Positions 1 to 9,475 are shown, counted from the stretch's first letter. The stretch is 64,000 nucleotides of DNA from Dermatophilus congolensis (GCF_900187045.1 NZ_LT906453.1:2418001-2482000); one strand, 5' to 3'. The notes: a model not told the origin generated them from the sequence alone. Translations and numbers: made by a program.

Positions 1-288
1 GTCAACGAGCCCTACCCCATGAGCGTCCTAGAAGCCCTCGCCCTAGGCACACCCACCATCATCACCAACACATGCGGCCTGGCCGAAACCATCGCCAACG
101 GCAACGCCGGAACCGTCATCCAACCCGGCCCAGACCACCTCACCACCGCCATACACCACCTCCTCACCGACACCACCGCCCGCACAAACGCAGCCGCCGG
201 CGCATACGCGACCGCCCGCAACCACCTCGACATCACCACCGTCGCCACCCACCTCGAAAAGCTCTACACCACCATCACCCAGCCATAA
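1..288 (+). CDS. Glycosyltransferase family 4, C-terminal fragment (cut by window edge)
   Basis: Reading frame 1 is open from the first base to a TAA stop. The visible 95 residues are the nucleotide-sugar-binding C-terminal half of a GT-B glycosyltransferase: NEPYPMSVLEALALGTP is the E-x7-E type motif of GT4 enzymes, followed by a G-LAETI segment that contacts the donor sugar phosphate. The start lies left of the window. It is followed by Wzz-like, Wzy-like and glycosidase genes on the same strand, so it probably adds one sugar of the exopolysaccharide repeat unit on the cytoplasmic side of the membrane. Donor and acceptor cannot be told. Confidence 0.85.
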   Translation, partial: VNEPYPMSVLEALALGTPTIITNTCGLAETIANGNAGTVIQPGPDHLTTAIHHLLTDTTARTNAAAGAYATARNHLDITTVATHLEKLYTTITQP

Positions 289-399
289 CACCCACTCCCA
301 GCACCCATCACACCCTCGGTTGGCAACCACATCCACTCGTCATGGAGAATCAACCTCACCCCCCACCCACGACGACGGCCACGGAAACGGAGCCCACCC

Positions 400-1647
400 T
401 TGTTCGTCCGCGAATACCTGAGCCTCCTCACACGCCGACCCCTCCTACACACCATCATCGGCGCCCTCGTGTTCGCCGCCGTCATGGCCCAAGGGCTCAT
501 CACCCAACCCACCTACGGCGCAACCACCTCACTGCTGTTCGCAGCAACCGGCGGTAACTCAGCCACAGAACTCAACCAAGCCGCCACCTATCTCCAACGC
601 GAGATGGCCTCCTACGTACGCGTCGCCACCTCACCCAACGTCCTCAACCCCGTCATCCAACAACTCCACCTCACCGGCGAAACACCCGCCACCCTCGCCA
701 AAAGCATCAACGTCACCAACCCCACCATGACCGTGATCCTCGACATCACCGTCACCCGAGAAAACCCCACCGAAGCAGCCAGCATCGCCAACACCCTCAC
801 CCGACAACTAGCCGCCACCGTCCAAAAAACCGCCCCCACACAAAGCGACGGCCACCGCACCCAACAAACCATCTCCGCATCCCCCCTGGCCGAAGCCCAA
901 ACCCCCGAAAAACCCACCGGCCTCACCTGGCCCCTACGCGCCGCCATCGCCATCGCCGCCGCGCTCATCACCGCATTCATCACCGCAATCCTCTTCGGCG
1001 GCCTCGACCAACGCATCCGCGTCACCAACGACCTACGCCGCATCCCCCACACCCGCCTCCTGAGCACCATCCCCCACCGCTCACTACGCAGCCTCCTACG
1101 CCGCACACCCCAACCAGCCACACCCGAAACAACCAACCCCACCTACGAACGCACCGCCGGCCTTCTCATCGGCGAACACAGCACCAACCACGCCCCCATC
1201 ACCCTCATCACCAGCCCCAACCCCACCACCAACACCTACTCCACCGCACTCGCCCTCGCCCAAGCCGCCCACCGCATCGGCGCCACCGCCGCCATCATCG
1301 ACACAACCTCCCTGCCCCCAGCCACCATCACCACCCTTATCACCGGCAACAGCGACAACACACCCGAAATCACCATCACCACCCTCACCACCACCGGCGA
1401 AACCCAAACCACCACGCCAGCAAACCTCACCGAACTGGCCAACAACTACGAACTCATCCTCCTGGCCACACCCCCACACCCAGCCAGCGCACATAGCCAA
1501 CTCCTGACCGCCACCGCCAACACCACCCTCCTCGTCGTCCCCCTCACCACCCACAAAAACGACCTCAACGCCACCCTCGCCGCACTCCACCCCAGCGACG
1601 AAAACCTCATCTACATCCTCGCCACTGACACCCCCGACCACCACTAA
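400..1647 (+). CDS. Wzz-like polysaccharide chain-length/export protein with degenerate kinase domain
   Basis: 415 residues from a TTG start, the only start upstream of the first membrane helix. An N-terminal helix (about 17-36), an extracytoplasmic Wzz-type region with a TREN-PTEAASIAN stretch, and a second helix (about 177-200) frame a polysaccharide co-polymerase domain. The C-terminal 160 residues look like a BY-kinase domain (ITSPNP at the Walker A position, then ALALAQAAHRIGATAAIID), but the P-loop reads PTTNTYST with no Gly-Lys-Ser/Thr, and no tyrosine-rich tail follows. I infer control of chain length without tyrosine kinase activity. It sits between the glycosyltransferase and the polymerase. 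Confidence 0.75.
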   Translation: MFVREYLSLLTRRPLLHTIIGALVFAAVMAQGLITQPTYGATTSLLFAATGGNSATELNQAATYLQREMASYVRVATSPNVLNPVIQQLHLTGETPATLAKSINVTNPTMTVILDITVTRENPTEAASIANTLTRQLAATVQKTAPTQSDGHRTQQTISASPLAEAQTPEKPTGLTWPLRAAIAIAAALITAFITAILFGGLDQRIRVTNDLRRIPHTRLLSTIPHRSLRSLLRRTPQPATPETTNPTYERTAGLLIGEHSTNHAPITLITSPNPTTNTYSTALALAQAAHRIGATAAIIDTTSLPPATITTLITGNSDNTPEITITTLTTTGETQTTTPANLTELANNYELILLATPPHPASAHSQLLTATANTTLLVVPLTTHKNDLNATLAALHPSDENLIYILATDTPDHH

Positions 1648-1660
1648 CCCCCCACCCACC

Positions 1661-3184
1661 GTGACGCCCGGCCCTATCAACCTCATCCACCTCGCCCTAA
1701 CCGTCCTAACCCTTACAGGCATCGCCTCCATCCTCATTGCCGCGCACCTATACAAACGCGGCCACGACGGACTGCGCCTACGCACCTGGCTCGTCATCGA
1801 CTTCGCCATCACCTACGTCGTCTCCGGCCTCATCCACCTCACCGGCACACTGTCCACCTCACGTGGCTTCTACGAAGCCATACCCAACAACCCCTACAGC
1901 AACGACACCGGCCTCCTCCAAGCAGCTCTGACCACTCCCCTAGCCCTGAGCGCACTAACCATCGGCCTGCTCATCCGCTGGCGCCGCAACAACACCCCCA
2001 CCAACAGCGCCACCTACTCAATGGCCACCTCCCACCCCATCCTCACCCTCACCGCCGGCCTCACCCTCACCACAGCCGCCGCGATCGGCAGCATCCGCAT
2101 CCGCGGCCACCTAGCCAACAGCGCTGGAGAACGCGTCATCGGCGTCGACGGAGGCATGGCCCGCTACGCCTTCCTCGCCTCCTGGATGCCCTGGGGCGTT
2201 CTTCTCCTAGCGCTCTGGAGCATCACCCGACGCAAAAACCCCGCCGCAGACATGCGCAACGCCCTCATCATGGCCGCCTGCACCGGCATCATCGCCGTCA
2301 ACTCCAGCTGGACCGGAGGCCGCGTCGACATCGTCGTCTTCTCCCTACCCCTGCTCATCCTCGTCCTACCCTGGATCCGAGGACTACGCACCCCGCTACT
2401 CATCGCCGGAGCCGGCGGGGCTCTAGCCGTCATCTATAACCAAACCATCAGCCGAGCTGGCGTCACCAGCTTCGACGTCCCTGCGCTCCTGGACTGGCAA
2501 TGGGGCAGGTTCTCCATGGTGGCCTGGGCAGCCCGCTTCGCCACCGAACATAACTACCTCAACGGCGAAACCCTCATGTCAGGGTTCCTCACCGTGCCTG
2601 CAGCGCTCCTACACTTCGCTGGCGTCCCCACCCAAACATGGCGCTCCATCGTCCAATACAGCGGCTGGTGGTTCTCCGGCAGCGAAGAACTTATCTTCAC
2701 CGTTCCCGGCATGACCGCCGAACTATTCATTAACCACGGCTACATCGGCGTCGCCATCGGCTACCTCATCCTCGGCCTAGTCACCTCACTCATCGCCGAC
2801 ACCTACCGACACTGCCGCACCGAATTAGGCCGCGCTCTACTCATTTACATCGCCGCCATCCTGCTCTTCCAAACCGTCACCGCCCAGTCAGGAGCAACCA
2901 CTCCCCTCATCATCATGACCGGCGCCCCTCTCATCGGTCTGGCCACCCTCGAAACGTTCTGCCGCTGGTACGACACCACCCACACACGCCTAGTCACCGA
3001 CACTTATATCCCTGCTTCTGCTCTACCCCAGCGCGCACCGAACCAACCAGACGGAAACCATGGCCCAACCCACACGCACCCGAATCACGATCGCCATACT
3101 CCTGATCACGGCACTCATCGCCGCGATCACGATCTGGTACGCCCGCCACGAACCACCCAGCCCCACCCCGACACCCCCCAGTAA
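1661..3184 (+). CDS. O-antigen/exopolysaccharide polymerase-like membrane protein (Wzy-like)
   Basis: 507 residues from a GTG start 13 bases after the Wzz-like gene. About ten to twelve hydrophobic helices span residues 8-425, with a long extracytoplasmic loop near 265-350, the usual shape of Wzy-type polymerases that join lipid-linked repeat units outside the membrane. Family members share little sequence, so the call rests on topology and context. The last 40 residues are hydrophilic, rich in His, Pro and Arg, and are encoded in DNA that also encodes the N-terminus of the next gene, a 125-base overlap. Alternatives are another polytopic polysaccharide enzyme such as an acyltransferase. Confidence 0.65.
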   Translation: MTPGPINLIHLALTVLTLTGIASILIAAHLYKRGHDGLRLRTWLVIDFAITYVVSGLIHLTGTLSTSRGFYEAIPNNPYSNDTGLLQAALTTPLALSALTIGLLIRWRRNNTPTNSATYSMATSHPILTLTAGLTLTTAAAIGSIRIRGHLANSAGERVIGVDGGMARYAFLASWMPWGVLLLALWSITRRKNPAADMRNALIMAACTGIIAVNSSWTGGRVDIVVFSLPLLILVLPWIRGLRTPLLIAGAGGALAVIYNQTISRAGVTSFDVPALLDWQWGRFSMVAWAARFATEHNYLNGETLMSGFLTVPAALLHFAGVPTQTWRSIVQYSGWWFSGSEELIFTVPGMTAELFINHGYIGVAIGYLILGLVTSLIADTYRHCRTELGRALLIYIAAILLFQTVTAQSGATTPLIIMTGAPLIGLATLETFCRWYDTTHTRLVTDTYIPASALPQRAPNQPDGNHGPTHTHPNHDRHTPDHGTHRRDHDLVRPPRTTQPHPDTPQ

Positions 3185-4151
3185 CAGCACCCCAGGGGCA
3201 GGGAAACTCTCCGGAATCGCGATCCCCGGAAGCGAACTGGCCTACGTCCCCTCCGAACGTCTCGCCGCTGACCTCGACACCGTCAAAAACTCCGGCGCCA
3301 CCTGGATCCGCTTCGACATTCCCTGGACCCACGTTCAATGGGAACCCGAGGACTACCACTGGGACCCCTACGACCGCGTCGTCAACGAAGCCAACAGCCG
3401 CGGACTACGCATCCTCGCAGTCCTAGGAACCGTCGCTCCCCACCAGCGGCCACCTGGCAGCTCCTGGACAGCCGGTCTGACCACACCTGACCAACTCACT
3501 GGCTTCACCAACTACGCCGCCACCGCAGCCACCCGCTACGCAGGCAAAGTCCACGCCTGGGAAATCTGGAACGAACCCAACGTCGACCGCTCATGGGCCC
3601 CTCACCCCGACCCGGCAGCATACGCACCCGTACTCACCAAAACTGCCGACACGCTCAGAGCCACCTGCCCTACATGCATGATCATCGCCGGCGGCACTGG
3701 CGGAGCAGCACCAGGCTCACCAGATGTACCCACCATGGACTGGTGGCATGCCTTGGCCACCTCCCCAGCCCTCACCCATGTCGATGGTGTCGCGCTGCAC
3801 CCCTACTCAGATATGCGTAACGGCGCCGCCGGCGAGATGGAGTACGTCAAACCACTGCGGGAACTACTCGACACTCACGGTCACACCAAACTCCAGATCT
3901 GGGGCACTGAAGTCGGTGTACCTACTGGCGAAGGACACGTCACCGACGACGAAGCCGCCCGGCTCATGCGCGAAGGCGCTCAGGCCTGGAATGAACTGGC
4001 ATACGCCAACAAACTCGGCCCGCTGTTTTGGTACACCCTGCGCGACCGCCGCAACGCTGGCCGCGAAGGAGCATTCGGGCTACTCACGCACGAAGGAAAC
4101 CCCAAAGGCACCCGCCAAACTTTCGAAGAGCTGCTCACGAAACACCACTAG
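3060..4151 (+). CDS. Membrane-anchored GH39/PslG-like glycoside hydrolase
   Basis: 363 residues. One N-terminal helix (about 9-27) acts as signal anchor, a Pro/Thr-rich linker follows (31-46), then a TIM-barrel glycosidase. The acid/base glutamate is in WEIWNEPN (E172); the likely nucleophile is in WGTEVGVP (E284). The family resemblance is to clan GH-A enzymes of the GH39 type such as PslG, which trims polysaccharide linked to a Psl-type export system. Lying directly after the polymerase, and starting inside it, it most likely cuts or edits the same exopolysaccharide outside the membrane. Substrate is not deducible. Confidence 0.8.
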   Translation: MAQPTRTRITIAILLITALIAAITIWYARHEPPSPTPTPPSNSTPGAGKLSGIAIPGSELAYVPSERLAADLDTVKNSGATWIRFDIPWTHVQWEPEDYHWDPYDRVVNEANSRGLRILAVLGTVAPHQRPPGSSWTAGLTTPDQLTGFTNYAATAATRYAGKVHAWEIWNEPNVDRSWAPHPDPAAYAPVLTKTADTLRATCPTCMIIAGGTGGAAPGSPDVPTMDWWHALATSPALTHVDGVALHPYSDMRNGAAGEMEYVKPLRELLDTHGHTKLQIWGTEVGVPTGEGHVTDDEAARLMREGAQAWNELAYANKLGPLFWYTLRDRRNAGREGAFGLLTHEGNPKGTRQTFEELLTKHH

Positions 4152-4163
4152 CTCCCCGCCAGG

Positions 4164-5321
4164 TCACTTACCAGAGCGCAGCAGCTCAGCTAAAGCCTTC
4201 CCCGCCTGCCCATGCCCCTGCGCGTTGGGATGCAACGGGCCATATTGAGTGAACGGATCATTCACCCACGGATCCTGACTGCACACACCGTGGAAAGCAC
4301 CTGCTGATTCGAACCCTAAAGCGGTATTCATATCGACATATCCGATCGTCACACCATTGTGAGACAACGCTGTCTGCGCCTTTTCTGCTGACTTTTGGAT
4401 GCCGGTGTTCAGTTCCGTGATGGTCTCTCGCACACGTTTCATCGACTCGGGGGGCATGCCATTGCAGCTGCCAGCTGTGGCGTACAAGCCAGGTATTTTG
4501 TTCCAGCGTTGCGCCAGTGAGCTGTGGTTCGGGTCAGTGATGATCTGTGGGTACCCCATGATGAGGATCCGCCCTCCAGGCTTGACGAACCGCGCTAGCG
4601 CAGAAAGCAGCGGCTCCACCTCTCCCTGGTCAGGGTTAGGTGACCACAGCGGCACCTGCCCAGCAGGTAGAGGTACCGATGCGTTGCCTTGAGTGAGGGT
4701 GTCGAGAATCTTTGTGGCTTGTTCGGGTGGAACATCGCAGCTTCCCCAGCCTGGTGAATCCCAATCCAGGGCTTCGCCTTGGACATTTTTAGTGTCCATG
4801 CATAGTTCGCCCAGTGCCCCCAAGGCAGCGTTGTTCGCGCCGAAAGTCATGGTTATCAGATCGAATCGGTTACCGCTGGCGGCAATAGCATCGAGTTCTT
4901 TAACCAGTGCAGAGTTGCGAGTAGGGGTGCCTGGTTCGATGGGCGTGTTGATTTTCACACCGAGCTGGCGGTACGCCTCCGCGAGTTGGATCGCCCAGTC
5001 ATCGGTGGTTGCGCCGGCGCAGGCGGTGAAGGCTTGCCGGTAGCTGATGCCTGAAGACGCCAGTTGTTTTTGGGCGATGACTGGCATTGCTGCCTCGTTG
5101 CTTGTAGCTCCGTCGGCGCGGCCACACTGCGCTCCCCACGCCGAAGGGGTGGGGCTGACGCTGGTGATGCCGTAGCCGCTGCTGATGCTGTCGCCAAGGG
5201 CAGCCCAGGTGGGTTCACCGTTAGTGGGTTTTGCTGAGGCGGTTGGCGCGGCGGTAAGGCAGGTCAGAAGGGCTGCGCTGATCAGCGCAGCAGCGGCGGT
5301 GCGGCGTGTGTGTCGGGGCAT
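4164..5321 (-). CDS. Secreted SGNH/GDSL-family hydrolase
   Basis: 385 residues with a Sec signal peptide (twin arginines, hydrophobic core, cleavage after about ASA30). Block I is GDSIS (Ser45 nucleophile), block III is FGANNA, and block V ends in LHPNAQGH (catalytic His near 364; the usual preceding Asp is replaced, as the motif reads GPLH). Family members are extracellular esterases or lipases. Several cysteines suggest disulfides, fitting secretion. Its ATG overlaps the TAA of the upstream lipoprotein gene by one base, so the two are co-translated. Substrate unknown. Confidence 0.85.
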   Translation of the reverse strand: MPRHTRRTAAAALISAALLTCLTAAPTASAKPTNGEPTWAALGDSISSGYGITSVSPTPSAWGAQCGRADGATSNEAAMPVIAQKQLASSGISYRQAFTACAGATTDDWAIQLAEAYRQLGVKINTPIEPGTPTRNSALVKELDAIAASGNRFDLITMTFGANNAALGALGELCMDTKNVQGEALDWDSPGWGSCDVPPEQATKILDTLTQGNASVPLPAGQVPLWSPNPDQGEVEPLLSALARFVKPGGRILIMGYPQIITDPNHSSLAQRWNKIPGLYATAGSCNGMPPESMKRVRETITELNTGIQKSAEKAQTALSHNGVTIGYVDMNTALGFESAGAFHGVCSQDPWVNDPFTQYGPLHPNAQGHGQAGKALAELLRSGK

Positions 5322-5836
5322 TACTTCTCTCCCGTGCGAGCTGTGGTGTCAAGGCGAGCGCGTAGGAGGGCCAGGGCGTTGTGTGCTGCTTGGGGTGATG
5401 GTGGGTTTCCTGCAGCGCAACGGCTGAGGTAGGTGCCGATGTGGGTGCGGGCGGCAAGGGTGAGGGAGCGCAGGTCGGGGTCGTTGAGGGTGACTGCGGC
5501 GGTGAGGAGTTCTTGTGGTGTTGCTGCCTTATCGATGAGTTCGGCGGCGTCGTGGCATTGGTTGGCTTGAGGTGGGTTGGGGGTGATGAGGGCGCGTTGT
5601 GCTGCGTCGGCGAAGGCGGTGATGGTGTGGCGTGCTTTGGTGTTTTTTTCGTTGCTGTTGGCTGGCGGTGGGGGTAATTGAGCGATAGTGCTGGCTGCGG
5701 CGGAGCTGATGGCGCTGGGCAGTGGTGGGACGGGGCCTGCCTCGTGAGGGGCGGCGCAGGCGGTGGTGAGCAGGAGCGCGGCTGCAGCGATGGCCAGTGG
5801 TGTTTTGCTCCGGTGGGGCCTGGCGTGTGGGGTCAT
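5321..5836 (-). CDS. Putative lipoprotein, co-transcribed with SGNH hydrolase
   Basis: 171 residues from ATG at 5836, chosen because a lipoprotein signal peptide starts there (LAIAAAALLLTTAC, lipobox TTAC with lipidated Cys). The open frame continues upstream but without signal features. The mature part is Pro/Ala-rich, then helical with two or three cysteines. I recognise no domain. Its stop overlaps the start of the secreted hydrolase, so the two probably act together at the cell surface. Confidence 0.65.
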   Translation of the reverse strand: MTPHARPHRSKTPLAIAAAALLLTTACAAPHEAGPVPPLPSAISSAAASTIAQLPPPPANSNEKNTKARHTITAFADAAQRALITPNPPQANQCHDAAELIDKAATPQELLTAAVTLNDPDLRSLTLAARTHIGTYLSRCAAGNPPSPQAAHNALALLRARLDTTARTGEK

Positions 5837-6059
5837 GGGGTTGTCACCGTTCCTCGTCGTGGTCGAGGTGGTGTGCACCGAGTCTCGACGGGTGTGGTGT
5901 TCTGACGCTACTGGTTTTTGGGTGTCCCACTGCTGCGGTGTTCCACGCAACGGTCGCCAGATTCGGTTGTGGCGCTGACTACATGTGAGGTGGGCGCGTT
6001 GTGCTAGGGCGCTCTAGGCAGATCAGATCGGATCGAGCGTGCCCTTCCCCACGAGAGAG

Positions 6060-7343
6060 TCAGCCTTGTCCTGGCATTAGCTGTCCGGTGAGGTGGTCGC
6101 GGGCGCATTCGACCATGAGTTTGACGCCTGTGGCGAGGGTGTCGTCGTCGGCGTAGAAGCGGGGGTTGTGGTTGGGTACGCCGCCGCGGCCGTCTTCGGG
6201 GATGTATAGCTCGCCGTCTTCGGTGAATGCTGTGTCTTGCACGCCGAGGCCGATGTAGAGGCCGCCGAACGCTTTGACGAACTCGGAGACGTCGTCGTAT
6301 CCGAGGGTTGGGGGCGCGGGGATGACGTTGGCGCTGCCGACAACGCGTTCGATCGTGGGTCGGGCTGCTGCCACCCACTCGGGCGTGTTCGTCACCGCTG
6401 GCACATCCTGCAGGTACTCCACGTTGACCTGGCAGTTGTTGGCCTTCGCTGCGCCTTCGGCGAGAGTGCGCACCCGTTCCTGTACGTCGCTCATTGTGGC
6501 TTCACGGTGTGAGCGGATTGTGCCCCACAACGTCACCCGCTGACCGATGATGTTGAACCGCCCTACGTCTTCGATGTGTCCGATGGAGACGGTGAAGGGG
6601 TCGAATGCGTCGACTTGGCGGTAGATCTGCCCGATGCCGGTGAGGATGGCACCGACCGCGGGCATCGGGTCGATTCCTGCCCATGGCGTCGAGCCGTGTA
6701 CTTGTTCTCCGGTGAGGGTGATTTTCACCAGGCATGATGCGCCGAACTGGTTGCCTTCACGCATAGCCACGACGCCCTTGGGGAAGGGCTGCACGTGCAT
6801 CCCGAACGCCATCGTCGGCGAGTACTGCTCGAAGATGCCGGACTCGAGCATGCTGCGAGCGCCGCCCTCCTCATCGACGGGCGGGCCTTCTTCGGCTGGT
6901 TGGAAGACGAATAGGACGCGGCCGGGCAGTTCGTCGCGGTGCTTGGCCAGAACTGATGCTGCGCCCATGAGCATTGCGGTGTGGCAGTCGTGTCCGCAGG
7001 CGTGGGAGACGGGGAATGGTCCGCCTGGGTAGTGCTCGTCGATGACGGTGGAGGCGAAATCTACACCGGATTCGTCGGGAACGGGTAGCGCGTCGATGTC
7101 AGCTCGCAGCAGGATGGTGCGCTGCCCTTTCTGGGCACCGTTCAGCACTCCAATCACGCCGTGGCCAGCGACGTCGGTGTGAATCTCGTCCAGGTTCAGG
7201 GTGGTGAGATGGTCGACGATGTACTTGGCTGTGTTTACTTCACGGTTTGATAATTCGGGGTTGGCGTGAACGTGGTGGCGCCACTTGATGACGTCACCCG
7301 CGATGGCGTCGACTGCTGCGCTCAGGTCCGACGGTGTCTTCAT
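6060..7343 (-). CDS. M20-family amidohydrolase/carboxypeptidase
   Basis: 427 residues. Start ATG at 7343 is preceded by AAGGAG at good spacing, so an in-frame start six codons upstream is rejected. The fold is M20D (hippurate hydrolase/IAA-amino-acid hydrolase type): RRADIDALPV, the metal-binding SHACGHDCHTAML, FVFQPAEEG with the catalytic Glu pair, and FGMHVQPFPKG. Such enzymes cleave N-acyl amino acids or related amides in the cytosol. It stands alone between a lipoprotein gene and the CoA-disulfide reductase gene. The substrate cannot be predicted. Confidence 0.88.
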   Translation of the reverse strand: MKTPSDLSAAVDAIAGDVIKWRHHVHANPELSNREVNTAKYIVDHLTTLNLDEIHTDVAGHGVIGVLNGAQKGQRTILLRADIDALPVPDESGVDFASTVIDEHYPGGPFPVSHACGHDCHTAMLMGAASVLAKHRDELPGRVLFVFQPAEEGPPVDEEGGARSMLESGIFEQYSPTMAFGMHVQPFPKGVVAMREGNQFGASCLVKITLTGEQVHGSTPWAGIDPMPAVGAILTGIGQIYRQVDAFDPFTVSIGHIEDVGRFNIIGQRVTLWGTIRSHREATMSDVQERVRTLAEGAAKANNCQVNVEYLQDVPAVTNTPEWVAAARPTIERVVGSANVIPAPPTLGYDDVSEFVKAFGGLYIGLGVQDTAFTEDGELYIPEDGRGGVPNHNPRFYADDDTLATGVKLMVECARDHLTGQLMPGQG

Positions 7344-7536
7344 GACTCTCCTTGGGGGCAAGTTCAGCCGTGAGCATGGCTGGTGCGGAACGGTTTGAGG
7401 CCGTAAGACTGAGACGGAGCGGAGGCTCCCACGTGTGTCACATGGGCAACGACGTCGATCGTTCTATCAGCATGTCACCATGCTGTTTCGATTATGGCTA
7501 GAGAGGTAGGACACATGGAGGCGGGGTGTTATTGGC

Positions 7537-9177
7537 CTAGTTTTGCTTGGGGGTGGGGTGAGTTGTGGTTCCGGCTGCCCAGGTGCGGTAGCCGCCGTCG
7601 AGGTTGCGGACGTGGTATCCGGCAGCTGTGAGGATGCGGCTTGCGATGTGGCCGCGGATTCCGACGGCGCAGTGAACGATGACGTTGTTTTGGGGGATTT
7701 CGGTGAGGCGTTCGCGGAGTTCGTCGAGGGGGACGTTGATTGCGCCGGGGATTGCTCCGGCGGTGAATTCGGTGGGGGTGCGAACGTCGATGAGTGTGGC
7801 GCCATCATGTTGGGCAGTGGCTAGTTCGTGCCATTGAATGGTTTTTTCGACGCCGGTGGCCCGATTTTCTGCGATGAATCCGAGCATGTTGATGGGGTCT
7901 TTTGCTGATCCGAATTGTGGCGCGTAGGCCAGTTCTAGTTCGGCGAGGTCGCAGGCGTGTAGTCCGGCTTGCATGGCTGTGGCGATGATGTCGATGCGTT
8001 TGTCTGCGCCGTCTTTTCCGATGGCTTGTGCACCGAGGATGGTGTCGGTGTGTGGGTCGATGAGGAGTTTGAGGGCGAGTGAGTTTGCTCCTGGGTAGTA
8101 GTTGGCGTGTGTGGTGGGGTGTGTGTGGATTGCTCGGTATTGCCGTCCGGCTGCGATGAGGCGTTTTTCGTTCCAGCCAACGGTTGCGACTTGCAGGCCG
8201 AGGATGCCGACGATGGCGGTGCCGAGTACTGGCCGGTTGGGGACGTCACGTCCGGTGATGGTGTCGGCGATGCGGCGTCCTTGGAGGTTGGCGGTATTGG
8301 CCAGTGGTATGAGGGTGTCCGTGCCGGTGATGGCGTCTTTCTTTTGTGCGGCGTCGCCGGCGGCGTAGATGGATGGGTCGCTGGTTCGGTAGTGGTCATC
8401 GACGATGATGCCTCCGTGTTCGCCGAGTTGTAGTCCGGCTTGTGCTGCGAGGTGTGATTCGGGCCGGACGCCGATGGCGGTGATGACGAGGTCGGCGGTG
8501 AGTTGTTCGCCGTTGTGGAGTTCGACGTGGTTTTCGCTGATGGCGGTCACTGTGGTGGATAGGCGTAGCGTGATTCCGGCATCGGTGATTGTTTGGTGTA
8601 CTTGGGCCACCATTTCTTTGTCGATGGGTGGCATGACTTGGGGTGATGCTTCGATGAGGGTGACTTTGAGTCCGCGGTGGAGGAGGTTTTCTGCCATTTC
8701 GACTCCGATGAAGCCGCCTCCGATGACGATGGCGGTTTGTGCTTTGGCGGCTGCGTCGATGATGGCGTCGGTGTCTTCGATGTTGCGTAGCGTTTTTGCT
8801 CGTTCGATTCCGGGGATGGGTGGGCGGATTGGGGTTGCCCCGGGTGCGAGGACGAGTGCGTCGTAGGGCAGGTCTGTTTCGTTGCCTGTGGTGAGGTCGC
8901 GGATGTGCAGTGTTTTGGCATCGCGGTTAATGGCGGTGGCTTCGGTGCGTGTGCGTACGTTGATGTTGAATCTGGTGGTGAGGGTTTGGGGGGTTTGTAG
9001 TAGCAGTGCCGTGCGTTCCTCGATGATGCCGCCTACGTGGTAGGGCAGGCCGCAGTTGGCGAAGGATACGTGGTTGCTTTTTTCGATGACGGTGATGGTG
9101 GCTGTTTCTTCGAGTCGGCGCAGACGGGCGGCTGTAGACATTCCGGCGGCGACGCCGCCCACGATGACGATATCCAT
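7537..9177 (-). CDS. CoA-disulfide reductase with C-terminal rhodanese domain
   Basis: 546 residues. An N-terminal FAD Rossmann fold (VIVGGVAAGMSTAARLRR) is followed by the redox motif SFANCGLPYHVGG (Cys42), an NAD(P)H fold (VIGGGFIGVEMAENL) and a dimerisation domain. A rhodanese domain fills the last 100 residues with loop HCAVGIRG (Cys503). The single active cysteine is typical of CoADR/Npx enzymes that use CoA; fusion to rhodanese marks the CoADR-RHD group, which reduces CoA persulfide or polysulfide. A TACCC-N4-GGGTA palindrome lies 10 bases upstream of the start, the same as in front of the nearby CstR-like gene, so I infer repression by that regulator and release by persulfide. Confidence 0.9.
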   Translation of the reverse strand: MDIVIVGGVAAGMSTAARLRRLEETATITVIEKSNHVSFANCGLPYHVGGIIEERTALLLQTPQTLTTRFNINVRTRTEATAINRDAKTLHIRDLTTGNETDLPYDALVLAPGATPIRPPIPGIERAKTLRNIEDTDAIIDAAAKAQTAIVIGGGFIGVEMAENLLHRGLKVTLIEASPQVMPPIDKEMVAQVHQTITDAGITLRLSTTVTAISENHVELHNGEQLTADLVITAIGVRPESHLAAQAGLQLGEHGGIIVDDHYRTSDPSIYAAGDAAQKKDAITGTDTLIPLANTANLQGRRIADTITGRDVPNRPVLGTAIVGILGLQVATVGWNEKRLIAAGRQYRAIHTHPTTHANYYPGANSLALKLLIDPHTDTILGAQAIGKDGADKRIDIIATAMQAGLHACDLAELELAYAPQFGSAKDPINMLGFIAENRATGVEKTIQWHELATAQHDGATLIDVRTPTEFTAGAIPGAINVPLDELRERLTEIPQNNVIVHCAVGIRGHIASRILTAAGYHVRNLDGGYRTWAAGTTTHPTPKQN

Positions 9178-9186
9178 ACTAGAAAG

Positions 9187-9204
9187 TATACCCCCCGGGG
9201 TATA
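9187..9204. promoter_or_regulatory. CsoR/CstR-family operator 1
   Basis: Perfect inverted repeat TATACCCC-CC-GGGGTATA between the divergent starts of the CoA-disulfide reductase gene (minus) and the small Cys-rich gene (plus). C/G-tract palindromes flanked by TA are the known binding sites of CsoR/CstR/RcnR proteins, and such a regulator gene starts at 9555. Confidence 0.8.
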
Positions 9205-9284
9205 TCTTAGGGGTGTCGCTTAGGACACATCCCCCTCTCCTTAACCACATCAAGCGCATTGACATACTTACCGAGGAGTAGCGC

Positions 9285-9449
9285 ATGTGCCGATCTGTCA
9301 CCTGTAAAACCTGCGGAAAAACCACATGGGCTGGTTGCGGTCAACACATTGAAGCTGTGAAGCACACTGTCCCTGCTGACCAATGGTGCAACGGCCACCC
9401 CCCTACCAGCACTAGCAGCAGTCTTATTGCGCGTCTTTTAGGGCGGTGA
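9285..9449 (+). CDS. Small Cys-rich (zinc-ribbon-like) protein of the persulfide module
   Basis: 54 residues, ATG at 9285 with GAGGAG upstream at good spacing, stop TGA at 9447-9449. The protein starts MCRSVTCKTCGKTTWAGCGQ and has five cysteines (2, 7, 10, 18, 35) plus HTVP-WCNGH. The CxxC, CxxxxxxxC and CNGH arrangement suggests a zinc knuckle or thiol-reactive protein. I recall similar short proteins beginning MCR-VTCKTCGK in actinobacteria, without known function. It lies exactly between two CsoR/CstR-type operators and before the regulator gene, so it is probably part of the same regulon. Confidence 0.75.
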   Translation: MCRSVTCKTCGKTTWAGCGQHIEAVKHTVPADQWCNGHPPTSTSSSLIARLLGR

Positions 9450-9475
9450 CTGGTCAGGTCAGCGCGAGGGCCGCG

